Source: Bin76 sp963665765
GTDB taxonomy: Bacteria > Actinomycetota > Acidimicrobiia > Spongiisociales > ZC4RG35
Assembly: GCA_963665765.1 (NCBI GenBank)
Contig: OY762464.1
Span: 1,364,001 to 1,428,000, forward strand
DNA: 64,000 bases
Direction: 5' to 3'
The position numbers and the translations under genes are program-made. The notes under the pieces are model-generated. The model was not told where the DNA came from, searched no databases, and saw nothing but the letters and a program-made list of their open reading frames with translations. Positions 9,106 to 17,827 of this stretch are shown here, piece by piece (the stretch's first letter is position 1; each line of letters opens with the position of its first letter).

Positions 9106-10295
9106 GACTCCACCCTGATCACCAAGGCGTCGCCCTGACCGCCTCCTCCACACAGGGCCGCGGCGCCCAAACCGCCGCCGGCTTCCCTCAGGGCATTGAC
9201 CAAAGTCACCACCAACCGCGCGCCGGTGGCGCCGATGGGATGACCGAGCGCCACCGCGCCTCCCTTCACATTGACCTGCTCGGAGGGTATGCCCAGCATT
9301 CGGGCCGACCACAACGCCACCGCCGCGAACGCCTCGTTGATCTCCACCAGGTCCAGGTCAAAAGGAGCTAGATCGGCCCGTTTCAGAGCCGCTCTGATGG
9401 CCTCCGCCGGACGTTGGTGCAAAGTGGCGTCCGGTCCCGAAGATTGACCGTAGGACAATATCTCCGCCAGGATCGGCGCCCCCACTGCCTCGGCGGCCGC
9501 CCGACTCGCCACCATCGTGGCCGCCGCTCCATCAGATATCTGAGAGGAATTACCGGCGGTGAGCGTTCCCTCCGCGGTGAACGCGCTCGACAGTCCGGCG
9601 AGTTTTTCGGCGGTGATCCCCGGCCTGATACCCTCATCCGCTCCGATCATGGTCGGACCACCGCGGCGTTGGGGAACCTCGACCGGAACGATCTCCCGGG
9701 CGAATCCTCCCTCTGCGGTGGCCCGGGCGGCCCTTCGATGGCTCTCCGCCGACCATTCGTCCTGCCGGGCGCGGGTCACCCCCAGGCGGTTGTTCACCTT
9801 ATCTGACATCTCGCCCATGGAGCACTGCTCAAAAGCGCAGAACAAACCGTCATGCAACATGAGATCCACCAGGTCGGCGTCGCCCATCCGCACGCCGGAG
9901 CGGAGCCCCCGCACCATATGAGGGGCGTTGCTCATCGACTCCATCCCTCCCGCCACCACAAAGTTGGCGTTGCCCAGGCGAATCGCGTTGGAAGCCAGTC
10001 CCACCGCCACCAAACCCGAAATGCACACCTTGTTCACATTCAGGGCCACAACGGTCATGGGCAAGCCTGCTTGGACCGCGGCCTGACGGGCGGTGATCTG
10101 GCCCTCCCCTCCCACCAGGACATGTCCGAAAATCACCTCGTCAACCTCACCGACGGGAACACCCGACCGCTCCACCGCCGAAGCGATGGCCACCCCGCCC
10201 AGATCCACCGCCCGAAGGGGTGACAATCCCCCCAGATAACGGCCGATTGGAGTGCGCGCCACAGAACAGATGACCGGATCGTGGGAGTTCTTCAT
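9102..10295 (-). CDS. Acetyl-CoA C-acetyltransferase (thiolase)
   Basis: This 397-residue thiolase covers the full family length. The nucleophilic cysteine lies in NVNKVCISGLVAVGLAS (VCISG instead of the common VCGSG/VCASG). The acid/base pair lies in GGAVALGHPIGATGAR (His) and AALCGGGGQGDA (second Cys). NEAFAA is also present. It would catalyse reversible condensation of two acetyl-CoA or beta-ketothiolysis of acyl-CoA. It is followed by glpX with a 4-base overlap and is divergent from the methylmalonyl-CoA epimerase gene across a 112-base gap that should carry both promoters. Biosynthetic versus degradative use cannot be decided from sequence alone. Confidence 0.92.
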   Translation of the reverse strand: MKNSHDPVICSVARTPIGRYLGGLSPLRAVDLGGVAIASAVERSGVPVGEVDEVIFGHVLVGGEGQITARQAAVQAGLPMTVVALNVNKVCISGLVAVGLASNAIRLGNANFVVAGGMESMSNAPHMVRGLRSGVRMGDADLVDLMLHDGLFCAFEQCSMGEMSDKVNNRLGVTRARQDEWSAESHRRAARATAEGGFAREIVPVEVPQRRGGPTMIGADEGIRPGITAEKLAGLSSAFTAEGTLTAGNSSQISDGAAATMVASRAAAEAVGAPILAEILSYGQSSGPDATLHQRPAEAIRAALKRADLAPFDLDLVEINEAFAAVALWSARMLGIPSEQVNVKGGAVALGHPIGATGARLVVTLVNALREAGGGLGAAALCGGGGQGDALVIRVES

Positions 10296-10407
10296 GACAT
10301 CAGGAGGGTAGTTGAACGGCGGGGTCGTCTTTTTCTTATCAAGACCGCCCCAGACGCGTAACTCCGGCGCCCGGTGATGTGTCTAAACCCTTGACCACGT
10401 TTTGTCA

Positions 10408-10851
10408 ATGTGTCTGATCCTCGACCACGGGAGCTTCGCCATCAAACTGCTCAACCTGGACCATGTGGGCATTGCGGTGCATGACCTCGACCGGTCGGTG
10501 AACAAATATCGGGCCAAATACGGGATAACACCCCTGTACCGGGAGATAGTCTCCTCCCAAGGGGTGGAGGAGGCCATGATCCCGTTGGGAGGATCGTTCA
10601 TCCAGTTGCTCCAGCCGCTTGGGGCCGACACTCCGGTGGGTCGGTTCCTATCCCGCCGGGGAGAAGGAGTTCATCATCTGGCTTGGACGGTGGCCGATAT
10701 CGAAGCCGCCCTCGACCATCTCAAGACTCAGGGAGCGGAGTTGATCGACCCGGCGCCTCGTCTCGGGGGCCGAGGCGCCCGTATCGCTTTCGTCCATCCC
10801 CATGATCTGGCCGGGACTCTGATCGAACTGGTGGAGCCCGCCGATGATTGA
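10408..10851 (+). CDS. mce: Methylmalonyl-CoA epimerase
   Basis: This 147-residue VOC-fold protein interconverts (R)- and (S)-methylmalonyl-CoA in the propionyl-CoA pathway. LDHVGIAVHDLDRSV carries the first metal-binding His. GEGVHHLAWTVADI and the Glu in GTLIELVEP supply the other ligands, and the two beta-alpha-beta-beta-beta repeats are complete. The conserved part starts at LLNLDHVGIAV, so about 15 residues precede it. ATG 10408 is the first standard start; a TTG lies two codons earlier. Its last 8 bases overlap the next gene. It is probably part of propionate or odd-chain fatty acid metabolism; no mutase lies in the window. Confidence 0.9.
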   Translation: MCLILDHGSFAIKLLNLDHVGIAVHDLDRSVNKYRAKYGITPLYREIVSSQGVEEAMIPLGGSFIQLLQPLGADTPVGRFLSRRGEGVHHLAWTVADIEAALDHLKTQGAELIDPAPRLGGRGARIAFVHPHDLAGTLIELVEPADD

Positions 10852-11164
10852 CCGGTTCGAGATAAGAGGGGGCGCCGGTGAATACGAGGCGGCGGTGCTG
10901 GCGGCGGTGCTCGACCAGATCCAGAGGCGAAGACAGGAGGTGCGAGCCCGCCGGCCCAAAGTCGCCAATCATCTTTCTGCCTGGATGCGGGCCGGACGGT
11001 TGACGGCCACCGATCCCATGCCCCGCCCCGATCCGGGCTTGAATGGGGATGGAGCGCCCACCAAACCATCCGAGGTTCCCTGGCTGGGATCGCCGGTGCG
11101 AAAGGGCGCCTTCCAGCCTTTGCCGGTGGCCGGCCCCTTCCCTCCCGCCCTATCCGGCAGTTAG
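10844..11164 (+). CDS. Small protein resembling acyl-CoA carboxylase epsilon subunits
   Basis: 106 residues overlapping the end of the epimerase gene by 8 bases, so probably translationally coupled. The N-terminal part (FEIRGGAGEYEAAVLAAVLD, then a basic helix and ANHLSAWMRAGRL) has the short strand-helix pattern and position of actinobacterial acyl-CoA carboxylase epsilon-like peptides. That assignment rests on composition and context only. The C-terminal 45 residues are proline-rich and low in complexity. If correct, it would be an accessory part of propionyl-CoA carboxylase, upstream of the epimerase step. Confidence 0.5.
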   Translation: MIDRFEIRGGAGEYEAAVLAAVLDQIQRRRQEVRARRPKVANHLSAWMRAGRLTATDPMPRPDPGLNGDGAPTKPSEVPWLGSPVRKGAFQPLPVAGPFPPALSGS

Positions 11165-11257
11165 ACTGGGCGTTACGAGACCCCTGGTGGCCGCTCCCGC
11201 CGGGGCAGACACCCATTTCGTCAGACCGCCCACCGCGGATGTGGAGGACCAACGTTC

Positions 11258-11908
11258 ATGCTGAGATTTGTTGAAGAAATTATGTTGCTTTTGCTCCGCG
11301 ACCATGACGGCAGGTTCGTGCGCGTGCCCAGTTGGTCGCTGGAATATGCCCTCGCCGGAGGAGTATTGATGGATCTGGCGTTGGAAAATCGGATCGACAC
11401 GGACCTGGAGAACCTGATTCTGGTGGATTCCACCCCGGTCGGCGACAATCTGATCGACCCCACCTTGGCGGAGATCGCGGGCGAGCCAAACCATCCCACT
11501 CGATACTGGGTGGAACGGACCGTGGAGCGATCCGAGGATCTCCACGAAGCCGCCCTGTCGAGGCTGGTGGAACACGGCATCTTGGAACGTCAAGAAAAAC
11601 GCTTCCTCTGGGCATTTCGATCCCGCCGCTATCCCATGGTGGACGGGCGGGCGGAACGGGAGGTGAAGTTGCGCATCATGGAGGTGCTGTTCGGTGAGGA
11701 AATTCCCGACCCACGCGACATCATGCTGATCTGCCTGGTGGATGCGTGCGGCATCTTCAACCATCTGCTGTCCAGAGAAGAACTCGGCAAGGCCTCCGGA
11801 AGGATCGAACAGGTGCGCCAGATGGATCTGATCGGCCAGGCCACCACTCAAGCCATCCGCGAAATAGAACTTTCGATCGCCGCCTCGGTGCAACCCCACA
11901 TGTACTGA
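11258..11908 (+). CDS. GPP34 (Golgi phosphoprotein 3-like) family protein
   Basis: A 216-residue helical protein beginning LRFVEEIMLLLLRDHDGRF, the characteristic 'EE(I/L)LLLLLDD..G' opening of the GPP34 family. This is followed by ALAGGVLMDLALENRID and later LVEHGILE...FLW, as in actinobacterial members. The eukaryotic relatives bind phosphoinositides; bacterial ones are common in actinobacteria and of unknown function, probably at the membrane surface. It stands alone, 93 bases after the previous gene and convergent with murJ. The ATG at 11258 begins directly with the conserved helix, supporting the start. Confidence 0.85.
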   Translation: MLRFVEEIMLLLLRDHDGRFVRVPSWSLEYALAGGVLMDLALENRIDTDLENLILVDSTPVGDNLIDPTLAEIAGEPNHPTRYWVERTVERSEDLHEAALSRLVEHGILERQEKRFLWAFRSRRYPMVDGRAEREVKLRIMEVLFGEEIPDPRDIMLICLVDACGIFNHLLSREELGKASGRIEQVRQMDLIGQATTQAIREIELSIAASVQPHMY

Positions 11909-12017
11909 ACCGCCGTCCGGGCCGATAACGGTCACCGGACGGGGCCCGGGGAAACCATCGCGGCCCAGCCGCCACCCACCACCCGGGAGCATCGGTTATT
12001 CCCGAAAGAAACCCGCA

Positions 12018-13574
12018 TCATTTCTTGAAGCGGGCGTCCCAAAGCGACTTCAGTTCGGCGCTTTTGGTCAACCAGGCCACCGCGGCGAATACCAGGATGA
12101 CGGTCGCTCCTCCCACCACCAAAGCGCTCAGCGCCTCGACCACCATCCACGATCCTTCCTCCTGGAACCGGCCGGCCACCCACCACCCGGCGCCGGCCGC
12201 CGCCGCCCCGGCCATAACCGACCGGGCCCAACCCCATAACAGGGGGGCGCCGGCCACCTGCCGGCCCCGGATCCAGTAGAGGGTGAGCACCATCGTGTAT
12301 CCCGTCATAGAGAAAACACTGGCCCACACCAACCCTCTAATCTCCCACACGTTCACCAGCAGCAGGGAAAGCGGAACGGCCACTCCCGCAACCAGGGTGC
12401 CGATCAACACCGGGGGCCACATCCTGCGCTCGGCATAGAAAGACCGCGAGATGACCTGGTGAAGACCCCAGGCGGGAATGGACAGCGCGTAGATCGCCAG
12501 CAACTGCACCACCAGCGACGAATCGGCCGTGCCGAAGGCCCCCCATTGGAACACCAGTCGTACCCCGGGCCCTCCCACCGCCAGCACCGCGGCGGCCGCT
12601 CCGACGCCCAGAAAGAGGGTCATTCCGGCGGTCCGCACGGTGGTTTCGGTCAACTGGGAGCGACGGCCCGCCGCCGCCAGAGAGGCCAGGAAAGGAAAGG
12701 CCGCCACTCCCGCGGCCTGAGCCACCATTCCCACCGGCACCATGTTCAGCACCCTCGCAAAGGACAGGGCGGAAATCCCCCCCTCTCCCGTCAATTGCCC
12801 GAAGAACCGGATGAACTGCTCATCGAGGACCGTAACCGATTGGGCCACCATCAACGGTAGAGCCAACCCCACATAAGTGCGTACCGCCGGATGGTTCCAA
12901 GCCACCCCCTTCACCCACCGCAGGCCGACCCGGCGCGCCCCCCACCATTGGATCCCGAAATTGCCGATCACGGCGCCCGCCAAGGCGCCCCACACAAACC
13001 CGTCGGCCGGTGGCGGATCGGCCAGGAGGCCACCTGCCAGACCCCCCGTGATGATGGACAGGTTGTAGACGATGGGCGCCGCCACGGGCACCAGGAACCG
13101 GCGGTGGGCGTACTGGTAGGCCATCAGCAGAGACCCGCCCACGAAGAACACCTGGGCGGGTAGGGCGATTCTGGTGAGCCGGATCACTTCTTCCAGTTGG
13201 GCGGGGGACAGCCGGGGATAGAGGGTTTCCACCAGGGGGGAAGTCCAGATCATCAGGACCCCCGTCAGCACCACCATCACCCCGATGACCACCCTGAACA
13301 CCGCCACGAAAGAACTCCTGGCGTCCCCAAAGTCCTCCGACTCCAAGCGAGCAACGAGCATGGGAACGAAGGTGATGGCCAGAAAGCCGCCGGCCAGCAG
13401 GTAGTTGAGAAGATCGGGGATCAGAAAGGCTGCCCGGTAGACATCTCCCACCGCATTGACCCCGATCAAGGCGGCCAGCATGGTCTCCCGGGCCAGTCCC
13501 AGCACCCTGGACAACAGCACCCCTCCCGACACCACCAGGGCGGCCGCCCCCATTCCCATCGCCTTTTCCTTCAT
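12018..13574 (-). CDS. murJ: Lipid II flippase MurJ (MviN)
   Basis: A 518-residue polytopic membrane protein with about 14 hydrophobic segments. Family hallmarks are VVSGGVLLSRVLGLARETMLAAL near the start (Arg in helix 1), AFLIPDLLNYLLAGGFLAITFVPM, and LARVLNMVPVGMVAQAAGVAAFPFLAS-type repeats. It would transport lipid II across the cytoplasmic membrane for peptidoglycan synthesis. Its 5' end overlaps the stop of the PHP gene by 4 bases (ATGA), and it may be co-transcribed with the cyclophilin-PHP pair. Actinobacterial MurJ often has a C-terminal kinase-like extension; this one ends soon after the last helix. Confidence 0.92.
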   Translation of the reverse strand: MKEKAMGMGAAALVVSGGVLLSRVLGLARETMLAALIGVNAVGDVYRAAFLIPDLLNYLLAGGFLAITFVPMLVARLESEDFGDARSSFVAVFRVVIGVMVVLTGVLMIWTSPLVETLYPRLSPAQLEEVIRLTRIALPAQVFFVGGSLLMAYQYAHRRFLVPVAAPIVYNLSIITGGLAGGLLADPPPADGFVWGALAGAVIGNFGIQWWGARRVGLRWVKGVAWNHPAVRTYVGLALPLMVAQSVTVLDEQFIRFFGQLTGEGGISALSFARVLNMVPVGMVAQAAGVAAFPFLASLAAAGRRSQLTETTVRTAGMTLFLGVGAAAAVLAVGGPGVRLVFQWGAFGTADSSLVVQLLAIYALSIPAWGLHQVISRSFYAERRMWPPVLIGTLVAGVAVPLSLLLVNVWEIRGLVWASVFSMTGYTMVLTLYWIRGRQVAGAPLLWGWARSVMAGAAAAGAGWWVAGRFQEEGSWMVVEALSALVVGGATVILVFAAVAWLTKSAELKSLWDARFKK

Positions 13575-14440
13575 GGCTTTTTCCGCACCCGGATACCCGG
13601 ATACCCGGCGGCCGCCGCTCGCAGTTCCGCCAGCACCTCGTCCGGCACCTCCAGATCACCCCGGCCCACCCCCAGTCGGGTCTCCGGTTTGAACCGCCCG
13701 TGGTAGTCCGAACCTCCCGAGGGGATAAGTCCATGGCGTCGCGCCAGACTGGCCAGCCTCCGGCAAGTGCCCGGCCCGTAGGCGCCGTAGTAGGCCTCCA
13801 GTCCGTCCAGTCCCGCGGTAGCCAATTCCCCCAGCACCGCCGACAGTTCGACGCCCTCCACCCCCAGAGTCAGGGGATGGGCCAGAATGGCCACTCCCCC
13901 CGCTCGGTGCGCCAACTCGATGGCCTCTGCCGGGCCGAGCCGGTATCGGTGAACATAGGCGGGACATCCCTTGCCGAGATAACGCACAAAGGCCTCCGGG
14001 ATGTCGGTGGCGTAGCCCATTTTGACCAGGAGAGAGGCAAAATGGGGTCGGCCGATGGTTCCCCGGCCACCTTCGGCTCTGACTTGCTCGATGGTGACCG
14101 GTACTCCCTGGGCTCGCAGTCGCTGCACTATCTCCAGGTTGCGACGAACTCTGCCGGCGCGCACCTCCTCCAGTCGGGACGAGAGCCAATCGGGATCATC
14201 CATCATCAACACCAGCAAGTGCATCGCCCCCCGGCGCCATTCCAGGGAGAGCTCAACGCCCTCCACCAGCTCTATGCCAACCCGAGCGGCGGCCCTCCGA
14301 GCTTCCTCCAGCCCCCCGGTGGTGTCGTGATCGGTGATGGCCACCGCCGACAACCCCAGGGCGGCGGCCGCTCCGACCAAACGGGCGGGCGAATCCGTCC
14401 CGTCGGAGGTGGCGGTGTGGGTATGCAGATCCACCCCCAT
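13571..14440 (-). CDS. PHP-domain phosphoesterase
   Basis: 289 residues with the four PHP metal-binding motifs: DLHTHTATSDGTDSP (HxH), AITDHDTTGG (DHD), GRPHFASLLV and VAILAHPLTLG, ending with GGSDYHGRFKPETRLG. The pattern matches the stand-alone PHP family that includes 3',5'-nucleoside bisphosphate phosphatase (RnaseAM/YciV-type). It probably hydrolyses pAp or short RNA 5' ends; the substrate is inferred. It overlaps murJ by 4 bases and follows the cyclophilin gene by 13 bases. ATG 14440 begins immediately at the first strand, which supports it. Confidence 0.88.
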   Translation of the reverse strand: MGVDLHTHTATSDGTDSPARLVGAAAALGLSAVAITDHDTTGGLEEARRAAARVGIELVEGVELSLEWRRGAMHLLVLMMDDPDWLSSRLEEVRAGRVRRNLEIVQRLRAQGVPVTIEQVRAEGGRGTIGRPHFASLLVKMGYATDIPEAFVRYLGKGCPAYVHRYRLGPAEAIELAHRAGGVAILAHPLTLGVEGVELSAVLGELATAGLDGLEAYYGAYGPGTCRRLASLARRHGLIPSGGSDYHGRFKPETRLGVGRGDLEVPDEVLAELRAAAAGYPGIRVRKKP

Positions 14441-14453
14441 CAGCGGGGCCGGA

Positions 14454-15251
14454 TCAGGATCCGACGATGATCTCCACCGACTCGATGTAAAGGGCTTCGC
14501 GGGGGAGGCTCGGCTCGCCGGTGGGAGAGAGGGAGGTCGGAATCTGCGCGATCATGTCCAGAACTTCCATGCCTTCGGTTATCCGGCCCAGCACGTTGTA
14601 CTGCGGGTTGAGGTATGGGACATCCTCCAGCACCCAGAAGAACTGGCTGCCGGTGGTGCCCTTGCCGGCATTGGCCATGGCCACCATTCCCCGGGTGTAC
14701 TCGAAACCTTCGGGAGGGAACTCGTCGGCTATCTCGTAGCCGGCGTCTCCTCTCCCGGTGGCCTTCGGATCGCCCCCCTGCGCGACGAACCCCTCCAGTA
14801 TCCGATGAAAGACCGCCCCGTCATAGAAACCCTGCCGGGCCAGGAACACAAAAGAGTTGACCGTCTCGGGGTAGTTGGCGTCTAGTTCCATCAGCACCTC
14901 TCCACACGAGGTCTTGATTCGGGCCGTGGCCACCGTTCCGGGGGCGATTCCCTGGGGCGTGAAATCCGCAAACTCCATCGACTGCAGGGGAGGGGGCGGC
15001 TCTGCCCCGCAAGCGGTGGGTTTCTCTCGGTATTCCCGGTAGTCATCGGACATCTGGTTCACCGTTGTCCCTTCTCCCGGGACCTCGCTATCGCCCAGAT
15101 TGCAGACCACCAATGCCCCCACCAGCACCACAGCCATCCCCACCCCGATTCCCAGGCGCCGGAAATTTTCCTTCCGGGATTTTCTTTTTTGCTCAGCCTG
15201 GAGACGAGCCGCTTTAGCGGCTTTTTGACGCTGTCGCTTTTGATTGGCCAC
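14454..15251 (-). CDS. Membrane-anchored cyclophilin-type peptidyl-prolyl isomerase
   Basis: This 265-residue protein begins with a Lys/Arg/Gln-rich cytoplasmic tail and one membrane segment (IGVGMAVVLVGALVVCNL). A cyclophilin domain follows, with FHRILEGFVAQGGDPKATGRG, GMVAMANAGKGTTGSQFFWV and YNVLGRITEGMEVLD, so catalytic Arg and Phe are present. It would catalyse proline isomerisation outside the cytoplasmic membrane, helping secreted proteins fold. A lysine-rich tail plus anchor is typical of actinobacterial PpiB-like proteins. It is the first gene of an apparent cyclophilin-PHP-murJ unit and is divergent from lysC. Confidence 0.88.
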   Translation of the reverse strand: MANQKRQRQKAAKAARLQAEQKRKSRKENFRRLGIGVGMAVVLVGALVVCNLGDSEVPGEGTTVNQMSDDYREYREKPTACGAEPPPPLQSMEFADFTPQGIAPGTVATARIKTSCGEVLMELDANYPETVNSFVFLARQGFYDGAVFHRILEGFVAQGGDPKATGRGDAGYEIADEFPPEGFEYTRGMVAMANAGKGTTGSQFFWVLEDVPYLNPQYNVLGRITEGMEVLDMIAQIPTSLSPTGEPSLPREALYIESVEIIVGS

Positions 15252-15424
15252 CTACATTCGCTTTCCCTGGGGCGGACGTTGTTCGGACATTTCAGACGGC
15301 CGGCGCCCGGAACCGCCCCGGATCGGGTGGCTGCCGGGAATCCATCTTGCGCTCTAGTTTACGGTGCGCCGCAGGAGCGACAGAAGGCGTAAGATAGGTT
15401 TGGCCTTTTCTCCCTTTTTCGGAT

Positions 15425-16669
15425 ATGTCGCGGATCGTACAGAAATTCGGCGGGTCTTCCCTTGCTACTCCTGATCGCATCAGGAGCGTCGCGTCGCGGG
15501 TGGTGCATGCCCGCCGCACCGGCGCCCAGGTGATGGTGGTGGTGTCCGCTATGGGCGATACCACCGATGACCTGGTCAACCTGGCCCGGGAAGTCAACCC
15601 CCACCCGCCGGCCAGAGAGATGGATATGCTGCTCACCGCCGGGGAGCGGATCTCCATCGCTTTGACCGCCATGGCCATAGCTTCCCACGGAGTGGAAGCG
15701 GTGAGCCTCACCGGCAGCCAAGCGGGAATTCTCACCGACGACACCCACGGCGCCGCCAAGATCCAGGGAATCAAAGGATCGCGGGTCACCGACAACCTTG
15801 CCGAGGGGAAAGTGGTGATCGTGGCCGGATTCCAGGGGGTCAACCCCCGCTCGAAGGAGATCACCACTTTGGGCAGAGGAGGCTCCGACACCAGCGCCGT
15901 CGCCCTGGCCGCCGCTTTGGGGGGCGACCTGGTGGAAATATTCACCGATGTGCCGGGCGTGATGACCGCCGACCCCCGGATCGTTCCCGAAGCTCGGAAA
16001 CTCGACGAGGTTTCCTACGACGTCATGATGGAGTTGGCCGCCAGCGGAGCGGGCGTGCTGATCGCCCGAGCAGTGGAGGTCGGGCGGAAATACGGCGTTC
16101 CCATCCACGTACGATCTTCTTTTACCGACTCGCCCGGCACTTGGATCAGAAAGGCGACCGAGATGGAAAGCATGGAACAAGCCATAATCAGCGGCATAGC
16201 CCACGACGCCTCGGAGGCCAAGGTCACCTTGCGGGAAGTTCCCGATCAACCGGGCGTGGCGGCTTCGGTTTTCGAGCCTTTGGCTTCGGCCGGGGTGAAC
16301 GTCGACATGATCGTTCAAAATGTGTCCCGAGCCGGTCTCACCGACATCAGCTTCACCGTTCCCAAAAGCTCCACCGAGTGGGCGGAGGAGGTGATCAGAA
16401 TGATCGGGGAGAAAGTGCGAGCCTCCGCTGTGGAGATCCAACACGACATCGCCAAGGTCTCCCTGGTGGGCGCGGGAATGAAAACCGAGCCGGGAGTGGC
16501 GGCGCGGGTCTTCAGGACATTGGGTCGGGCGGGGATAAACATCGAGATGATCTCCACTTCCACCATCAGAATCTCCTGCGTGGTGAATCAATCCCAGATG
16601 AACAATGCCGTCCAGGCGCTTCATCGGGAGTTTCGGCCGCCCCTGATCAGAAACGAGCAGGGCGCATGA
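15425..16669 (+). CDS. lysC: Aspartate kinase
   Basis: 414 residues. It opens SRIVQKFGGSSLATPDRIRS with the kinase signature KFGGSS and continues through GRGGSDTSAVALAAALGG (nucleotide/aspartate site) and FTDVPGVMTADPR. The C-terminal 150 residues hold two ACT domains (DQPGVAASVFEPLASAGVNV and EPGVAARVFRTLGRAGINIE) that usually bind lysine and/or threonine as feedback inhibitors. It performs the first step of the Asp-family amino acid pathway. It overlaps asd by 4 bases (ATGA) in the common actinobacterial lysC-asd operon. Many relatives also make the regulatory beta subunit from an internal start; none was assigned here. Confidence 0.95.
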   Translation: MSRIVQKFGGSSLATPDRIRSVASRVVHARRTGAQVMVVVSAMGDTTDDLVNLAREVNPHPPAREMDMLLTAGERISIALTAMAIASHGVEAVSLTGSQAGILTDDTHGAAKIQGIKGSRVTDNLAEGKVVIVAGFQGVNPRSKEITTLGRGGSDTSAVALAAALGGDLVEIFTDVPGVMTADPRIVPEARKLDEVSYDVMMELAASGAGVLIARAVEVGRKYGVPIHVRSSFTDSPGTWIRKATEMESMEQAIISGIAHDASEAKVTLREVPDQPGVAASVFEPLASAGVNVDMIVQNVSRAGLTDISFTVPKSSTEWAEEVIRMIGEKVRASAVEIQHDIAKVSLVGAGMKTEPGVAARVFRTLGRAGINIEMISTSTIRISCVVNQSQMNNAVQALHREFRPPLIRNEQGA

Positions 16670-17679
16670 GCGTCGATCTGGCCGTGGTGGGCGCCACCGG
16701 CGCGGTGGGTCGGACGGCCCTCGACATCCTGGCGGATCGGAACTTTCCTATGGGGCGATTGCGGCTGTTCGCCTCGGCTCGCTCCGCCGGACAGAAGGTC
16801 TCAACCGCTTGGGGCAAGGTGGAGGTGGAGGATCTGGCCGGCGCCGACCCGGAGGGAATCCAGGTAGCGATCTTTTCCGCCGGCGCCTCCCGGTCACGGG
16901 AATATGCTCCTCGATTCGTGGCGGCCGGCGCGGTGGTGGTCGACAACTCCTCCTGCTTTCGGATGGATCCCGCCGTGCCGTTGGTGGTGGCAGACGTCAA
17001 CGACCACGCCCTCCGCTCACACCAGGGAATAATCGCCAATCCCAACTGCACAACCATGGTGCTGATGATGGCCGTGGCCCCTCTTCATCAAACCGCAGGC
17101 CTACGTTCGATGGTGGCCACCTCCTTTCAGTCGGTGTCCGGTTCCGGTCAGAAGGGAATCACCGAGCTCGCCGAGCAGATCGAGCACTTCGGAGAAGACC
17201 CATCTGCCTTGGTGCAGGGAGGGTGGGCTGATCCGGGCGGAGAGGTTTACCGCCGTCCCATCGGTTTCAATGTCTTGCCACTGGCCGGGTCCGAGACCCG
17301 ACACCACTACACCGACGAAGAGTGGAAGTTGGCCAACGAGTCCCGGAAAGTCCTCGAACATCCCCAATTGTCAGTGGAACCGACCTGTGTGCGGGTGCCG
17401 GTGATGGTCGGCCACGGCCTGGCCGCCTCGCTGTGGTTCGACCGTTCCCTTCCTCGGACCGAGGCATTGGAGATCCTGTCCCAAGCCCCCGGCGTGGAGG
17501 TTTGGAAAGACCTCCCGCCCACCCCGCTGGACACCGCCGGCCAAGACCGGACGTTGGTGGGCCGGGTGCGGGAGACGATCGGGGCGCCGGGAGGGATAAG
17601 CCTGTGGGCAGTGGGAGACAACCTGCGCAAGGGAGCGGCACTCAACGCAGTCCAACTCGCCGAGCGGCTAACCCGCTGA
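16666..17679 (+). CDS. asd: Aspartate-semialdehyde dehydrogenase
   Basis: A 337-residue enzyme reducing aspartyl phosphate with NADPH, the second step after LysC. The dinucleotide site is AVVGATGAVGRTALDIL. The active-site cysteine is in GIIANPNCTTMVLMMAV. The substrate-binding SGSGQKG and catalytic His in GSETRHHYTDEEWK are present. Length is standard. The ATG at 16666 overlaps the lysC stop, so the two are translated together. The product feeds lysine/diaminopimelate, threonine and methionine synthesis. The threonine synthase-like gene at 47 kb lies in an unrelated operon. Confidence 0.95.
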   Translation: MSVDLAVVGATGAVGRTALDILADRNFPMGRLRLFASARSAGQKVSTAWGKVEVEDLAGADPEGIQVAIFSAGASRSREYAPRFVAAGAVVVDNSSCFRMDPAVPLVVADVNDHALRSHQGIIANPNCTTMVLMMAVAPLHQTAGLRSMVATSFQSVSGSGQKGITELAEQIEHFGEDPSALVQGGWADPGGEVYRRPIGFNVLPLAGSETRHHYTDEEWKLANESRKVLEHPQLSVEPTCVRVPVMVGHGLAASLWFDRSLPRTEALEILSQAPGVEVWKDLPPTPLDTAGQDRTLVGRVRETIGAPGGISLWAVGDNLRKGAALNAVQLAERLTR

Positions 17680-17827
17680 GGCTCACCCAAACCCAGGGAC
17701 CATATCGACTAATTGGGTTTTTACCTAGGTTAAACGCCACTATATCGCAGATTTATCATATCTTAAATATTGTTATAGCTATGGATTAAGATATCATGAA
17801 ACGAAATAAGATGAGGAATGTGCCGCC
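17680..17827 (+). promoter_or_regulatory. AT-rich intergenic stretch ahead of the ATPase gene
   Basis: About 120 bases here are strikingly A/T-rich (ATATCGCAGATTTATCATAT, then AATATTGTTATAGCTATGG) in a GC-rich genome. This is typical of a promoter for recently acquired DNA. A purine-rich GATGAGGA sequence 7-14 bases before TTG 17828 may be the ribosome binding site. No single promoter box pair stands out. Confidence 0.4.

Noticed and set aside
8029..9138. Long plus-strand open frame opposite glpX
   Set aside because: Composition (Gly/His/Arg/Pro) and complete overlap with glpX show it is a shadow.
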